Assembly (NCBI RefSeq): GCF_001437355.1
Contig: NZ_JQBM01000003.1
Location: 61,321 to 118,768, forward strand
Direction: 5' to 3'
Length of the DNA: 57,448 nucleotides
DNA from: Weissella viridescens
GTDB lineage: Bacteria; Bacillota; Bacilli; Lactobacillales; Lactobacillaceae
Shown here: positions 7,981 to 17,735 of the stretch, in pieces
Numbering within the stretch: the first letter of the stretch is position 1
How the letters are laid out: each line of letters begins with the position of its first letter
Program-made: the position numbers and the translations under genes
Notes under the pieces: model-generated
Database searches by the model: none
What the model saw: the letters and a program-made list of their open reading frames with translations, nothing else
Told to the model about the DNA's origin: nothing

Positions 7981-10410
7981 ATGAGGATGTTTGCTCAAAT
8001 AATTGTTGATGTACCAACGATGCAAACGAACCAACCCTATACTTATGCCATTCCAGACAAATTTGTGGCGGTTGTTGAGGCTGGGATGCGGGTTGTCGTT
8101 CCTTTCGGTAAGGGTAGCCGACAAGTACAAGGATTTGTGGTTGGTCTGCAAGATGACTATCATGGTGAGGTGGATTTAAAAGAAATTACTGATGTCGTTG
8201 ATGTGGCACCTGTTCTAAATGCAGAAATGCTTGAATTAGCCGATTGGGTTGCTCGTGAGAATTTTGCCTTTAAGATTAGTGTCTTACAGGCGATGTTACC
8301 TAATGTGATGCGGGCCAAGTATGTGAAAACCGTTCAGTTACGTGACCCTGCGCTTTTAGAAACAGATGCGATGCTGCGTGATTTTTTCACCGATCGTTTT
8401 GAGGTACCGTTGGACGACAATCATGTGACACCTGAAGTGTTAACGGCGTTACATAAATATGCCCGCTTAGGTCAAGTGGCCATCAATTATCAAGTGGGTA
8501 ATCGTGCGAAAATTAAATTGGTTACGGCTGTTAAACCAATCTTGTCGGCTGAAAAGTATGATGAAATTCGGCAAGGGCTACGTCCTACGGCCAAGAAACA
8601 GGCACGATTATTGACGTATTTGATGACGGCTTCTCCAAATTGGATTGCACAAAAAGAAATTATTGATGCGACTGCGGTCGATTACACGACATTGAAGAAG
8701 GCCGAAACAAATGGGTGGATACAAAAAGGTGAAATTGAACAATATCGCTTACCAAAGTTAACCTCAGCTATCACGGCGACTGAGCCGTTACCGCTAACAG
8801 AGCAACAAGCACATGTTTTTACAACGCTGTCAGAGAATCTGACGGATGATGCGAAAAGTCAGACGTACTTATTGGAAGGTGTGACTGGTTCTGGGAAAAC
8901 CGAAGTGTACTTACAAGCAATGGCAACAGTTCTAGCGCAAGGAAAAACAGCCTTGATGTTGGTTCCAGAAATCACGCTAACACCTCAGATGGTACGCCGC
9001 GTGAAAAGTCGCTTTGGTGAAGCTGTAGCTGTTCTACATAGTGCGCTTTCCGACGGTGAACGCTATGATGAGTGGCGCCGGATAGAGCGTGGCGAAGCAA
9101 GGGTAGTCGTTGGTGCCCGTTCAGCTATTTTTGCTCCCTTACAGGATATCGGACTTATCATTTTGGATGAAGAACACGATGCCTCGTATAAGCAGGAAGA
9201 AAATCCGCGATATCATGCGCGTGATGTTGCACTTTGGCGGGCGTCTTACCATCGAGCCACAGTGGTCTTAGGCTCGGCAACGCCTTCTTTAGAAAGTCGT
9301 GCTCATGCCCAACAAGGGCAGTACACGCTATTGCGGTTGACCCAACGAGTCCAAACTCAGCCATTGCCACCGGTAAGTTTGGTCGATATGCGTGAGTCCA
9401 TTAAATCCGGCTCCGATGATTTATTTTCAAATGAACTATTGGAAGCTTTACGTCAACGATTGGCACGCGGCGAACAAAGTGTCTTAATGCTTAATCGCCG
9501 CGGTTACGCTAATTATGTTAGCTGTCGTGATTGTGGCTTTACGCCAACATGTGTTAACTGTGATTTGGCTTTAACCATGCATAAAGTAACCAATAGTCTA
9601 ATTTGCCATTATTGTGGTTATCAAGAACCAATTCCGAAAACATGTCCTAACTGTGGTTCACAGCGTATTCGGCCCTTTGGCGCGGGCACGCAAAAAGTTG
9701 AAGCGATGCTTAAAGAATACTTACCGACTGCACGTGTGTTACGAATGGATCAGGATACAACCAGAAAAAAAGGGGCGACTGACGGCATGCTGGAAGCTTT
9801 TGGTAACCACGAAGCTGACATTTTACTTGGCACGCAAATGATTGCTAAAGGGCTTGATTTTCCCGATATCACGCTAGTTGGCGTGCTTAATGCTGATACA
9901 ACGTTGGCTTTACCCGACTATCGTGCTGCTGAACGCACTTTTCAGCTATTAACACAGGTTTCGGGGCGAGCAGGACGAGCGGATAAACCAGGGGAAGTGA
10001 TCGTGCAAACGTATAATCCAGAACATTATGCGTTACGGTTTGCACAAACGCATGATTATGAAGGCTTTTACCAGTATGAAATGGCAATTCGTAAAGAATG
10101 GCAGTACTCGCCGTACTATTACACCATTCAACTCAAAGTTTTACATGAATCGCAAACTGAATCAGCTCGCGTCGCCTATGAGATTGCGGATTGGTTGAAA
10201 CCGTATCTTGATTTACAAACGGTTATGCTCGGGCCATCGGCTGGGTCGGTAGCACGGCTGAATAACAAATATGTTTACCGTATTGTCATTAAATATCGGC
10301 AAAGTGCTAAATTATTTGAAGCACTAGACGAGTTAATGCAAGCTGGACAACGATTACAGCGACAGAAGGTCACACTATTGATTGACCGTGATCCGGTCAA
10401 CTTTGTTTAA
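7981..10410 (+). CDS. priA: Primosomal protein N', replication restart helicase PriA
   Basis: At 809 residues this is a full-length PriA. It has an N-terminal 3'-DNA-binding domain, Walker A GVTGSGKTEVY, the DEEHD Walker B box, and the zinc-binding insert with CRDCGF, CVNCD, CHYCGY and CPNCGS cysteine pairs. A QVSGRAGRADKPGEV helicase motif follows. PriA recognises abandoned forks and reloads the replicative helicase. ATG 7981 follows GAAAGGGGGG; a second ATG two codons later is possible. It begins a block of genes that extends to thiN with short gaps. No def gene separates priA from fmt, unlike in several relatives. Confidence 0.97.
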   Translation: MRMFAQIIVDVPTMQTNQPYTYAIPDKFVAVVEAGMRVVVPFGKGSRQVQGFVVGLQDDYHGEVDLKEITDVVDVAPVLNAEMLELADWVARENFAFKISVLQAMLPNVMRAKYVKTVQLRDPALLETDAMLRDFFTDRFEVPLDDNHVTPEVLTALHKYARLGQVAINYQVGNRAKIKLVTAVKPILSAEKYDEIRQGLRPTAKKQARLLTYLMTASPNWIAQKEIIDATAVDYTTLKKAETNGWIQKGEIEQYRLPKLTSAITATEPLPLTEQQAHVFTTLSENLTDDAKSQTYLLEGVTGSGKTEVYLQAMATVLAQGKTALMLVPEITLTPQMVRRVKSRFGEAVAVLHSALSDGERYDEWRRIERGEARVVVGARSAIFAPLQDIGLIILDEEHDASYKQEENPRYHARDVALWRASYHRATVVLGSATPSLESRAHAQQGQYTLLRLTQRVQTQPLPPVSLVDMRESIKSGSDDLFSNELLEALRQRLARGEQSVLMLNRRGYANYVSCRDCGFTPTCVNCDLALTMHKVTNSLICHYCGYQEPIPKTCPNCGSQRIRPFGAGTQKVEAMLKEYLPTARVLRMDQDTTRKKGATDGMLEAFGNHEADILLGTQMIAKGLDFPDITLVGVLNADTTLALPDYRAAERTFQLLTQVSGRAGRADKPGEVIVQTYNPEHYALRFAQTHDYEGFYQYEMAIRKEWQYSPYYYTIQLKVLHESQTESARVAYEIADWLKPYLDLQTVMLGPSAGSVARLNNKYVYRIVIKYRQSAKLFEALDELMQAGQRLQRQKVTLLIDRDPVNFV

Positions 10411-10464
10411 TCGTCAAGTTGTTGGCGGTTAACATACATAATGCACTTTAAAAAAGGAGTAATG

Positions 10465-11418
10465 ATGTCAAAGAATATTATTTTTATGGGAACACCAGAT
10501 TTTTCAGTCCCAATTTTAGAAGCAATTGCGCAAGATGATGCGTACCATGTGGTTGCGGTGGTGACACAACCTGATCGTCCCGTCGGTCGCAAGCGCGTCC
10601 TAACCCCAACCCCTGTAAAAAAGGCAGCTGTAGCGTTGAATTTACCAATCCTACAACCTGAAAAATTGAGTGGTTCAGATGAACTCGCAACCCTTATCAA
10701 TAGCGAACCGGATCTAATTATTACGGCGGCTTACGGTCAATTTTTACCGACCAAACTATTAAATGCAGCTAAAATTGCAGCAATTAATGTACATGCATCT
10801 TTGTTACCTAAGTATCGAGGTGGTGCACCCATTCATTATGCAGTGATGAACGGTGATGCTAAGACTGGTGTAACAATTATGTATATGGTCAAGGCCATGG
10901 ATGCGGGTGATATTATTAGTCAAGCAGATTTGACAATTGGCGCCAATGATACGACAGGTGAGATGTTCGATAAATTAAGTCAGCTTGGTCGTGATTTGTT
11001 AATGGAAACGTTACCGCATTTGATTGATGGAACAAGCTCGCGTACCCCGCAAGATCCTGCTCAAGTGACTTTTTCACCAAACATAACTCCCGAACAGGAA
11101 GTTTTAGATTTTAAGGCTTCAGCACAATCAGTGCACAACCATGTTCGAGGTTTAAATCCTTTTCCAACGGCCCACACGACAATTAATGGGGTTCGGACAA
11201 AGATTCAACGAACGCATCTTATTGACGCAACGACTGAATTACCCGCTGGGTCAGTCGTTAAGAAAACGAAAAAAGAACTTTGGCTGGCAGCTGGTCAACA
11301 CACTGTGGTGGCCATTGATGAGATTCAACCAGCAGGAAAACCCAAAATGACTGTTTCAGATTATCTGAACGGCCACGCAAAATTCAACGAAGGTGATCAG
11401 GTAATCGATGATGAGTAA
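10465..11418 (+). CDS. fmt: Methionyl-tRNA formyltransferase
   Basis: Fmt formylates initiator Met-tRNA using 10-formyl-THF. The 317-residue protein has the N-terminal Rossmann-like catalytic domain (IIFMGTPDFSVPILE) and the motif HASLLPKYRGGAPIHYAV, which includes the catalytic His at about residue 110, then a C-terminal OB-like domain. AAAAAGGAG fits ATG 10465 best (5-nt spacing); ATG 10462 is adjacent and the ATG at 10441 has no ribosome site. Its last 11 bases overlap rsmB. Confidence 0.96.
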   Translation: MSKNIIFMGTPDFSVPILEAIAQDDAYHVVAVVTQPDRPVGRKRVLTPTPVKKAAVALNLPILQPEKLSGSDELATLINSEPDLIITAAYGQFLPTKLLNAAKIAAINVHASLLPKYRGGAPIHYAVMNGDAKTGVTIMYMVKAMDAGDIISQADLTIGANDTTGEMFDKLSQLGRDLLMETLPHLIDGTSSRTPQDPAQVTFSPNITPEQEVLDFKASAQSVHNHVRGLNPFPTAHTTINGVRTKIQRTHLIDATTELPAGSVVKKTKKELWLAAGQHTVVAIDEIQPAGKPKMTVSDYLNGHAKFNEGDQVIDDE

Positions 11419-12784
11419 ACAACAAACAGCAATTAGTAAGTGGGAAAAGACAAATCCACGGGCCATGGCCGTAAGAACACTTGAAAAGGTGCGAACAGGA
11501 TCATATTCAAACCTAGAGTTGAATGCCATGATTAAACAAGCCGATTTGTCAGAACGTGACATCCACTTTATGACAACAATGGTCTATGGGGTTATTCAAC
11601 ATCGCTTAACGTTAGAATATTGGTTGAAGCCTTTTATTAAGAACCCGAACCGCCTTGATCCATGGGTTCGAGAACTCTTTATGATTTCGTTGTTTCAGTG
11701 GCAATATTTGGATAAAGTACCCAAACGTGCAGTCTTTGATGAGGCTATCAATATTGCTAAAAAGCGTGGACATGACGGTATCCGACGTATGGTGACAGGA
11801 ACATTACACGCCATGGATCGACAAGGGTTACCGGATACGGATAAGATTACGAATCCAACAGAACGTCTTTCAGTCCAAGAATCGTTACCCATTTGGATTA
11901 TTGACTTACTTGTCGAACAATATGGGGTTGAACGGACTGAAAAAATTGCGGCAAGCATCAACCACGCACCGGCCCAATCAGCTCGTGTGAACACAGCCTT
12001 AGCCAGCGTTGATGAAGCCATTAGTGATTTGGAATTTGAAGGGTTCAAGGTAACGCGCTCGGAAGTTTCTCCAGTCGGACTTCGCTTGGAAAATGGCCAT
12101 GCAGCTAGCTCACATGCTTTTGAAGCTGGCTTAATTACACTGCAAGACGAGGCTGCCATGCTGATGGTGCCAAGTCTTGAAATTGCACCTGATATGCGCG
12201 TGTTGGATGCTGCTGCTGCGCCAGGTGGTAAAACCACCCAAATTGCAACTTATTTGGATGCTACGCAGGGTGGAAGTGTGGATGCCCTAGATATTCATGA
12301 CCACAAAGTTAAACTAATTGCGGAAAATGCTTATCGGCTGGGTGTGGCTGACCGAGTGAAGGCGCATTCGCTTGATGCACGAAAAGTGGATGATGCTTTT
12401 GAAAATGAGACGTTTGATCGCATTCTAGTCGATGCACCATGTTCCGGTTTGGGATTGTTACGACGTAAACCTGAAATTCGTTACGAAAAAACACTTGATG
12501 ATAGTCGTAATTTGCAAAAAATTCAGCTTGAAATTTTAAACGCTGTTGCTGATAAATTAAAGGTTGGTGGTCGTCTAGTTTACGGTACATGTACTTTTGT
12601 AAACCTTGAGAATGACGATGTAATTCAAAAATTCTTGGCAGCACATTCTAATTTTAGAATTGCTAAAAGCATGGTAGAATTAGACTTATCAATTGTTGAT
12701 GAACAACAATTAATTCACATTATGCCGGATCAATATGGCACTGATGGATTCTTTATTGCAACACTAGAACGTACTGAGAAATAG
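11408..12784 (+). CDS. rsmB: 16S rRNA (cytosine-967-C5)-methyltransferase RsmB
   Basis: The 458-residue protein combines an N-terminal NusB-like RNA-binding domain (about residues 1-160) with a SAM methyltransferase domain. The SAM loop is DAAAAPGGKT; the two cysteines of m5C enzymes are in APCSG and GTCTF, within VDAPCSGLGLLRRKPEIR and VYGTCTFVNLEND. It modifies C967 of 16S rRNA. It overlaps fmt by 11 bp, so the two are translationally coupled; ATG 11408 or 11411 may be used. Confidence 0.96.
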   Translation: MMSKQQTAISKWEKTNPRAMAVRTLEKVRTGSYSNLELNAMIKQADLSERDIHFMTTMVYGVIQHRLTLEYWLKPFIKNPNRLDPWVRELFMISLFQWQYLDKVPKRAVFDEAINIAKKRGHDGIRRMVTGTLHAMDRQGLPDTDKITNPTERLSVQESLPIWIIDLLVEQYGVERTEKIAASINHAPAQSARVNTALASVDEAISDLEFEGFKVTRSEVSPVGLRLENGHAASSHAFEAGLITLQDEAAMLMVPSLEIAPDMRVLDAAAAPGGKTTQIATYLDATQGGSVDALDIHDHKVKLIAENAYRLGVADRVKAHSLDARKVDDAFENETFDRILVDAPCSGLGLLRRKPEIRYEKTLDDSRNLQKIQLEILNAVADKLKVGGRLVYGTCTFVNLENDDVIQKFLAAHSNFRIAKSMVELDLSIVDEQQLIHIMPDQYGTDGFFIATLERTEK

Positions 12785-12808
12785 ATCGGATAAAAGATGG
12801 AGGTCGCT

Positions 12809-13549
12809 ATGAAAATAGCATATGCAACTGATACTGGGAGAGTCCGCGCCGATAACCAAGATTATGTTGGTGCTTTTAAAAATCAGTTGGGTGTTCAATT
12901 AGCAATAGTAGCAGATGGGGTCGGCGGTGAGCAGGCCGGAGATGTCGCTTCGAATATGGCGGTGTCACATTTAGGTAATGCTTGGCGACAAGCAACGGTG
13001 CAAACAATCGCTGAAGCAAAGACTTGGATTGTCCAAGCCATTCAACAAGAAAATGCAACAATTTTAGAAACAGCTGGACGGTACCGAACACTGGAAGGTA
13101 TGGCCACAACAATTGTATTGGCCGTCATTTTTCCAGATCAAATTTGTTTTGGAAATCTTGGTGATTCACGAGCCTACATGCTACGGAATGCACAATTGTT
13201 TCAAATTACAGAAGATCATAATTTAGCACAAGAACTGGTTCGAGCCGGATCAATGACGCCTGATGAAGCAAGCGTTAATGGTGGTCGAAATGTTTTAACA
13301 CGTCAGTTGGGCGTTAATGAAGAAACTGAAATCGATTTGTTTGATTTTGCCCTACAACCAGGTGATGAAATTTTACTAACAACGGATGGCTTAGTGAAAC
13401 ATTTGAGTGATCAAGTCATCTATGACACATTGACACAAGTCTCATCAATGACTGAGGCGGTGTCACAACTAATCCAACAAACAAATGAAGCTGGTGGAAG
13501 CGATAATGTGACGGTTTTGTTAGGGTACCAAGAAAGTGAGGATGCCTAA
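12809..13549 (+). CDS. stp: PP2C-family protein phosphatase (Stp/PrpC)
   Basis: This 246-residue metal-dependent Ser/Thr phosphatase has the PP2C motifs DTGRVRADNQD, VADGVGGEQAGD, NLGDSRAYM, TTDGL and GGSDNVT, which supply the aspartates binding the Mn/Mg centre. It reverses phosphorylation by the adjacent kinase PrkC. ATG 12809 is chosen because GGAGG (12799-12803) lies 5 nt before it; the upstream ATG at 12797 overlaps that ribosome site. The stop codon overlaps the prkC start (TAATG), a sign of coupled expression of kinase and phosphatase. Confidence 0.96.
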   Translation: MKIAYATDTGRVRADNQDYVGAFKNQLGVQLAIVADGVGGEQAGDVASNMAVSHLGNAWRQATVQTIAEAKTWIVQAIQQENATILETAGRYRTLEGMATTIVLAVIFPDQICFGNLGDSRAYMLRNAQLFQITEDHNLAQELVRAGSMTPDEASVNGGRNVLTRQLGVNEETEIDLFDFALQPGDEILLTTDGLVKHLSDQVIYDTLTQVSSMTEAVSQLIQQTNEAGGSDNVTVLLGYQESEDA

Positions 13550-15339
13550 TGCAACCAGATCAAGTAATTGGCGGACGTTATAAAATAATTGGCCCACTGG
13601 GTGAGGGTGGTATGGCCAATGTTTATCGTGCCTATGACATGATTTTGGATCGGGAAGTTGCCTTGAAAATCATGCGCTTAGATATGCGAGATGATCCCAT
13701 TGCTAAGAAACGCTTTGAAAATGAAATTCGGGCTTCAACTGAACTTGTTCATCCAAATATCACACAGGTTTATGATTATGGGGATGATGACGGGAATCAG
13801 TATTTAGTGACTGAGTATATTTCCGGTCCAGACTTGAAACGTTACGAGACGGATAATTTTCCACTCCCCTTAACAAAGGTCGTGGATATCATGGGGCAAG
13901 TCTTGAGTGGTGTCCAGGAGGCCCATAATCACGGTATTATTCATCGTGATTTAAAGCCACAAAATGTCTTAATGACAGTGGATGGGACTGCGAAAATTAC
14001 GGATTTTGGGATTGCACGTGCGCAATCTTCGTTCGGTATGACGCAAACCAATATGGCGATTGGTTCTGTGCATTATATGGCACCAGAACAAGTCCGTGGT
14101 GAACCAGCAACACCGCAAAGTGACATTTATTCTCTGGGCATTATGTTATATGAGTTGTTGGCCGGCAAGGTACCTTTTGATGGGGAAACGTCTGTCGCAG
14201 TGGCCATTAAGCATACAACGGATCCTATGCCTTTGGTGCGCGAAAGTGACCCACGGATTCCACAAGCCGTAGAAAATGTTATTTTGAAAGCAACAGCTAA
14301 AAATCCACTGGAACGTTATGATTCAGCGAATGCCATGCGTATGGATTTAGCTACAGCATTGTCACCTGATCGCGTCAATGATGCACGTTGGATTAGCCCT
14401 TCAGCAAATGATGAGACTGAACCAACCAAAGTTATGACAACAATCAAGGGGCAAACGACTGCGAATGAAGCTAAGCTGTCTGAAAAGACAGCCACGGTTA
14501 TGGCAGTTAATCGAGATAATGATGAGGCGACTGCGACAACTGCCGGACAGGCAGACCAACAACCAAAACCGTTTTATAAGAAGAAACGCGTGTGGCTTGT
14601 CGGTATTTTGGCTGTGCTTGCTGCCTTTATTATAGGTTTGACAATCTACGGCATGCAGACGCCTAAGCAAGCGACTGTTCCAGAAGTGCAAGATATGTCA
14701 TTGCAATCAGCCAAGGATGAATTAGCTGCGGCTAATTTAAAGCCTGGAACGATTACCTATAAATATTCTGAAACAACAAAATCAGGGGATGTGTTGGCAT
14801 CGCAACCCAAGGCTGGTGCCCATGTGGCTCGTGATGCCAAAATTAAGCTCACGGTTTCTAAGGGACCACATAAGATTCGTTTTGGCGATTATCGAAACGA
14901 AGCTTATGAGACGGTGGCTGATCGTTTAAAGGCTAAGGGGTATACAGTTACTAACAGTCACGAACACAGCGATTCTGTGCCGGTTGGGTATATTATTAAA
15001 CAGAGTATCAAGCCGGACAAGAAAGTGATTCCTAATAAGACAACCGTTAATTTTGTCGTGTCGATGGGCCCAGAAAAAATCGATTTACCACAAGCCTCGC
15101 AAAAAAGTGTTGAGGATTCTGAGGCTGTCTCGCGCGCTACAAACCCATCAGTCGCATCTTCTAAGTCGGAACGACGTGAGGAGTCTTCAACATCTGAAAC
15201 TTCACAGAGTACATCAAGTACAGATTCAGAAAAGCCTGACACCTATAGTAACTCTGAAGTTTCGCCTTCAACGCCTCAAGTAAGTTCTAGTTCAAGTACA
15301 ACCGTATCAGGGCAAATGATTAAAGAGAGAAAGAGGTAG
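13549..15339 (+). CDS. prkC: PASTA-domain Ser/Thr protein kinase (PrkC/StkP)
   Basis: The 596-residue protein has a Hanks-type kinase domain (about 10-275; GEGGMANVYRA glycine loop, Lys40, HRDLKPQN at 132-139, DFG 152-154, APE 178-180), a Thr-rich juxtamembrane stretch, one membrane helix (about 348-368) and an extracellular part. That part has only two clear PASTA repeats (about 375-440 and 441-510) followed by an 85-residue Ser/Thr/Glu-rich tail. Such kinases sense cell-wall precursors and phosphorylate division and wall enzymes. Many relatives have three or four PASTA units; here a low-complexity tail replaces them. The gene is coupled to stp and lies 2 bp before rsgA. Confidence 0.96.
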   Translation: MQPDQVIGGRYKIIGPLGEGGMANVYRAYDMILDREVALKIMRLDMRDDPIAKKRFENEIRASTELVHPNITQVYDYGDDDGNQYLVTEYISGPDLKRYETDNFPLPLTKVVDIMGQVLSGVQEAHNHGIIHRDLKPQNVLMTVDGTAKITDFGIARAQSSFGMTQTNMAIGSVHYMAPEQVRGEPATPQSDIYSLGIMLYELLAGKVPFDGETSVAVAIKHTTDPMPLVRESDPRIPQAVENVILKATAKNPLERYDSANAMRMDLATALSPDRVNDARWISPSANDETEPTKVMTTIKGQTTANEAKLSEKTATVMAVNRDNDEATATTAGQADQQPKPFYKKKRVWLVGILAVLAAFIIGLTIYGMQTPKQATVPEVQDMSLQSAKDELAAANLKPGTITYKYSETTKSGDVLASQPKAGAHVARDAKIKLTVSKGPHKIRFGDYRNEAYETVADRLKAKGYTVTNSHEHSDSVPVGYIIKQSIKPDKKVIPNKTTVNFVVSMGPEKIDLPQASQKSVEDSEAVSRATNPSVASSKSERREESSTSETSQSTSSTDSEKPDTYSNSEVSPSTPQVSSSSSTTVSGQMIKERKR

Positions 15340-15341
15340 GT

Positions 15342-16256
15342 ATGGCAGAATACCATGGACAAATCCAGTTATCTTTAGCCGGTTTCTACGATATTAAAAC
15401 CGACGCTGGTGAAATGTTTCGAGCACGCGCTCGAGGTAATTTTCGAAAGAAAGATGTGAAACCATTAGTGGGTGATTTCGTTGTATTCTCAGCGACCCAA
15501 GCTGATGATGGCTATATTTTAAGTATTGATGACCGCCGTAATTCGCTTGTACGGCCACCTGTATCCAATGTTGATCAAGCCATCGTGGTGACTTCAGTGG
15601 AAATTCCAGAATACTCTAGTAATTTACTTGATCGCCAATTGGTAGCGCTTGAGGAACGGCAAATCGAACCCGTTATTTATTTTTCAAAGACTGACTTGAT
15701 TTCTAGTGAATCGCGAGAATACTTACTGCAAGTTGCAAAAGGTTATCAACAAGCTGGTTATCAGGTGATTTTTCCAGAAGTTTCATTTGATGACGCTAGT
15801 TTAGATGAAATTCGAGCACTATTACCTGATAAGCTGACAGTCTTTATGGGACAAACAGGAGCCGGAAAGAGCACCTTGTTGAATCATCTGGTACCTGATT
15901 TGGACTTAGCAACAGGCGTGGTGTCAGAAACACTTATGCGTGGTAAACACACAACACGTCAAGTGGGTCTGATTGAGATGTATGGTGGTTTAGTGGCTGA
16001 TACACCAGGTTTCTCTGCCTTTGAAGTGTTTGACATGGAAGCAAATCAATTGACCCATTATTTCCGCGAATTTAATCGATATAGTCCAGAATGTAAGTAT
16101 CGGGGCTGTGTCCATTTGAAGGAACCAGGCTGTGCGGTGAAGCCAGCTGTCGAAATGGGCGAGATTATGACGTCACGTTATGAGAACTATAAAATGTTTT
16201 ATGATTTGATTGAAGGCCGTCGTCCGGTTTATAATAAACATGATAAGAAACATTAA
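15342..16256 (+). CDS. rsgA: Small ribosomal subunit biogenesis GTPase RsgA
   Basis: At 304 residues RsgA matches the family: an N-terminal OB-fold, a circularly permuted GTPase domain with G4 (FSKTDL) before G1 (GQTGAGKSTLLN) and G3 (DTPGFS), and a C-terminal zinc finger (CKYRGCVHLKEPGC). It binds the 30S subunit late in assembly and hydrolyses GTP. AGAGAAAGAGG at the prkC end provides the ribosome site. Position after stp-prkC is conserved in Firmicutes. Confidence 0.96.
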   Translation: MAEYHGQIQLSLAGFYDIKTDAGEMFRARARGNFRKKDVKPLVGDFVVFSATQADDGYILSIDDRRNSLVRPPVSNVDQAIVVTSVEIPEYSSNLLDRQLVALEERQIEPVIYFSKTDLISSESREYLLQVAKGYQQAGYQVIFPEVSFDDASLDEIRALLPDKLTVFMGQTGAGKSTLLNHLVPDLDLATGVVSETLMRGKHTTRQVGLIEMYGGLVADTPGFSAFEVFDMEANQLTHYFREFNRYSPECKYRGCVHLKEPGCAVKPAVEMGEIMTSRYENYKMFYDLIEGRRPVYNKHDKKH

Positions 16257-16279
16257 AAATAGAAAAAGAGGTTATGGAT

Positions 16280-16939
16280 ATGTCAATTAAAGTTGCACCA
16301 TCAATTTTGTCAGCTGATTATTTGAATCTTCAAGATGACGTTGCGCTAGTCGAAGCGGCAGGCGCAGATATGTTACACGTTGATGTTATGGATGGCATGT
16401 TTGTCCCATCTATTTCATATGGTCCAGGTTGGGTCAAGGCATTGAAGCAAGTTACTAATCTACCATTGGATGTTCATTTGATGGTTGAAGAACCAGAACG
16501 TTACGTGGATGAATTTGCACAAGCAGGTTCTGATATTATTGGGGTGCAATATGAAGCAACACAACATATCCACCGTGCCCTTCAAATGATTAAGAATAAC
16601 GGTGTTAAAGCTGAGGTTGTCATTAACCCCGGAACTGCAGTTGAACTGATTGAACCAGTCTTGGACATGGTTGACCAAGTATTGATTATGACAGTTAACC
16701 CTGGTTTTGGTGGTCAAAAGTTCTTACCATCAATGCTTAAGAAGATTGAAAAGTTAGCCCAAATTAAGCGTGATAATGGCTATACTTTTGATATTCAAAT
16801 TGACGGTGGAGCTAATGATGAAACGACTAAGTTAGCCTATGAAGCCGGTGCAACTGTTGCAGTTGCTGGTTCATATGTTTATGACAAAGTTGATCCAGCT
16901 GCCAAGATTGCCCGTCTTAAGGAAGTGACGGCTGACTAA
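16280..16939 (+). CDS. rpe: Ribulose-phosphate 3-epimerase
   Basis: The 219-residue TIM-barrel enzyme interconverts ribulose-5-phosphate and xylulose-5-phosphate. Motifs include APSILSADYLNL, HVDVMDGMFVPSIS (metal-binding His/Asp), VHLMVE, TVNPGFGGQKF and IQIDGGAN. In a heterofermentative lactic acid bacterium this step feeds the phosphoketolase pathway. AGAGG at 16267-16271 fits ATG 16280 better than the in-frame ATG two codons earlier. The stop overlaps the thiN start (TAATG). Confidence 0.96.
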   Translation: MSIKVAPSILSADYLNLQDDVALVEAAGADMLHVDVMDGMFVPSISYGPGWVKALKQVTNLPLDVHLMVEEPERYVDEFAQAGSDIIGVQYEATQHIHRALQMIKNNGVKAEVVINPGTAVELIEPVLDMVDQVLIMTVNPGFGGQKFLPSMLKKIEKLAQIKRDNGYTFDIQIDGGANDETTKLAYEAGATVAVAGSYVYDKVDPAAKIARLKEVTAD

Positions 16940-17592
16940 TGGGTGATACCTTTCAAGTTTTAGTAGGCGGACCCGAAGCGGATTGGCCTGCCCAACTTAA
17001 ACAAGGCCAATTGTCTGGACGGTGGGCAGCGGCTGATTGCGGTGCCTTACGGCTACTGGCTTTGGGGTATCAACCAGAATTGGTTGTTGGTGATTTTGAT
17101 TCGATGTCAAAGGCGGAACAAGCTGATGTTTTTCAACAAGTTGCCCATGTGGTGACAAAGACAGATCAAAACCAGACTGATACCGAACTTTTGTTAACGA
17201 CCTTAGAACAGATGTACGATATAGAACAGATTGATATTTATGGTGCAACTGGTGGCCGAATTGATCAAATTTTTTCAAATATTTGGATTTTTACCAACCC
17301 CAAATTTCAATCATTGTTGTCTAAGGTACGTGTTGTTGATCGTTATAATGAAATTACTTTTTATGAAGCAGGTCAGCATACAATTAACAAAAGTCCACAG
17401 ATGAAGTACCTTGGATTTATGCCATTAACTCCGGTAACGCATTTAACACTTATTGATGAAAAGTATCCTTTACAGCAATGGAGTGGAAATCCTTACTCGT
17501 GGTCATCAAATGAATTTGTGGGTGATACAAATCATTTTAGCTTTGAATCAGGCATTGTAGCAGTGATTCAGAGCCGAGATGCAGAAATTTAA
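16939..17592 (+). CDS. thiN: Thiamine pyrophosphokinase
   Basis: ThiN converts thiamine to thiamine pyrophosphate. The 217-residue protein has the substrate and metal motifs AADCGALRLL, VVGDFDSM, KTDQNQTDTELL and YGATGGRIDQIFSNI. TPP is the cofactor of phosphoketolase, which makes the placement directly behind rpe (1-bp overlap) sensible. It is the last gene of the priA-thiN run; an inverted repeat and the rpmB promoter follow. Confidence 0.94.
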   Translation: MGDTFQVLVGGPEADWPAQLKQGQLSGRWAAADCGALRLLALGYQPELVVGDFDSMSKAEQADVFQQVAHVVTKTDQNQTDTELLLTTLEQMYDIEQIDIYGATGGRIDQIFSNIWIFTNPKFQSLLSKVRVVDRYNEITFYEAGQHTINKSPQMKYLGFMPLTPVTHLTLIDEKYPLQQWSGNPYSWSSNEFVGDTNHFSFESGIVAVIQSRDAEI

Positions 17593-17613
17593 GCCGTCTG
17601 TATCTGATGTAAA

Positions 17614-17641
17614 TTGTGTAAAGTAAAAATACTTTACACAA
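17614..17641. repeat. 28-bp inverted repeat ahead of the rpmB promoter
   Basis: The arms TTGTGTAAAGTA and TACTTTACACAA are perfect complements around a 4-bp A-rich centre. The 22-bp core (17617-17638), TGTAAAG-N8-CTTTACA, recurs with two changes ahead of rpsP at 31495-31516. It lies 5 bp upstream of the rpmB -35 box. It could be a protein-binding operator or an RNA hairpin after thiN; no T-tract follows on the + strand. Confidence 0.8.
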
Positions 17642-17646
17642 AACCC

Positions 17647-17675
17647 TTGCACAAGTGCGAGTGGTTTGGTATTAT
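17647..17675 (+). promoter_or_regulatory. Promoter of rpmB
   Basis: TTGCAC (17647-17652), 17-bp spacer, and an extended -10 TGgTATTAT whose hexamer is at 17670-17675. Confidence 0.7.
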
Positions 17676-17735
17676 TATTCAAGTAAATAAAAGCACTAAA
17701 AAAATTTAGAGAGCTTAAGATTGGAGGGTAAACAT

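Noticed and set aside
11695..12237. Open frame of 180 residues on the minus strand inside rsmB
   Set aside because: It is the antisense shadow of a strongly conserved gene, with no ribosome site and no recognisable family.
17617..17638. GlnR/TnrA box reading of the TGTAA...TTACA repeat
   Set aside because: GlnR sites have a 7-bp spacing between half-sites; here and at rpsP it is 12 bp, and the genes are not nitrogen genes.
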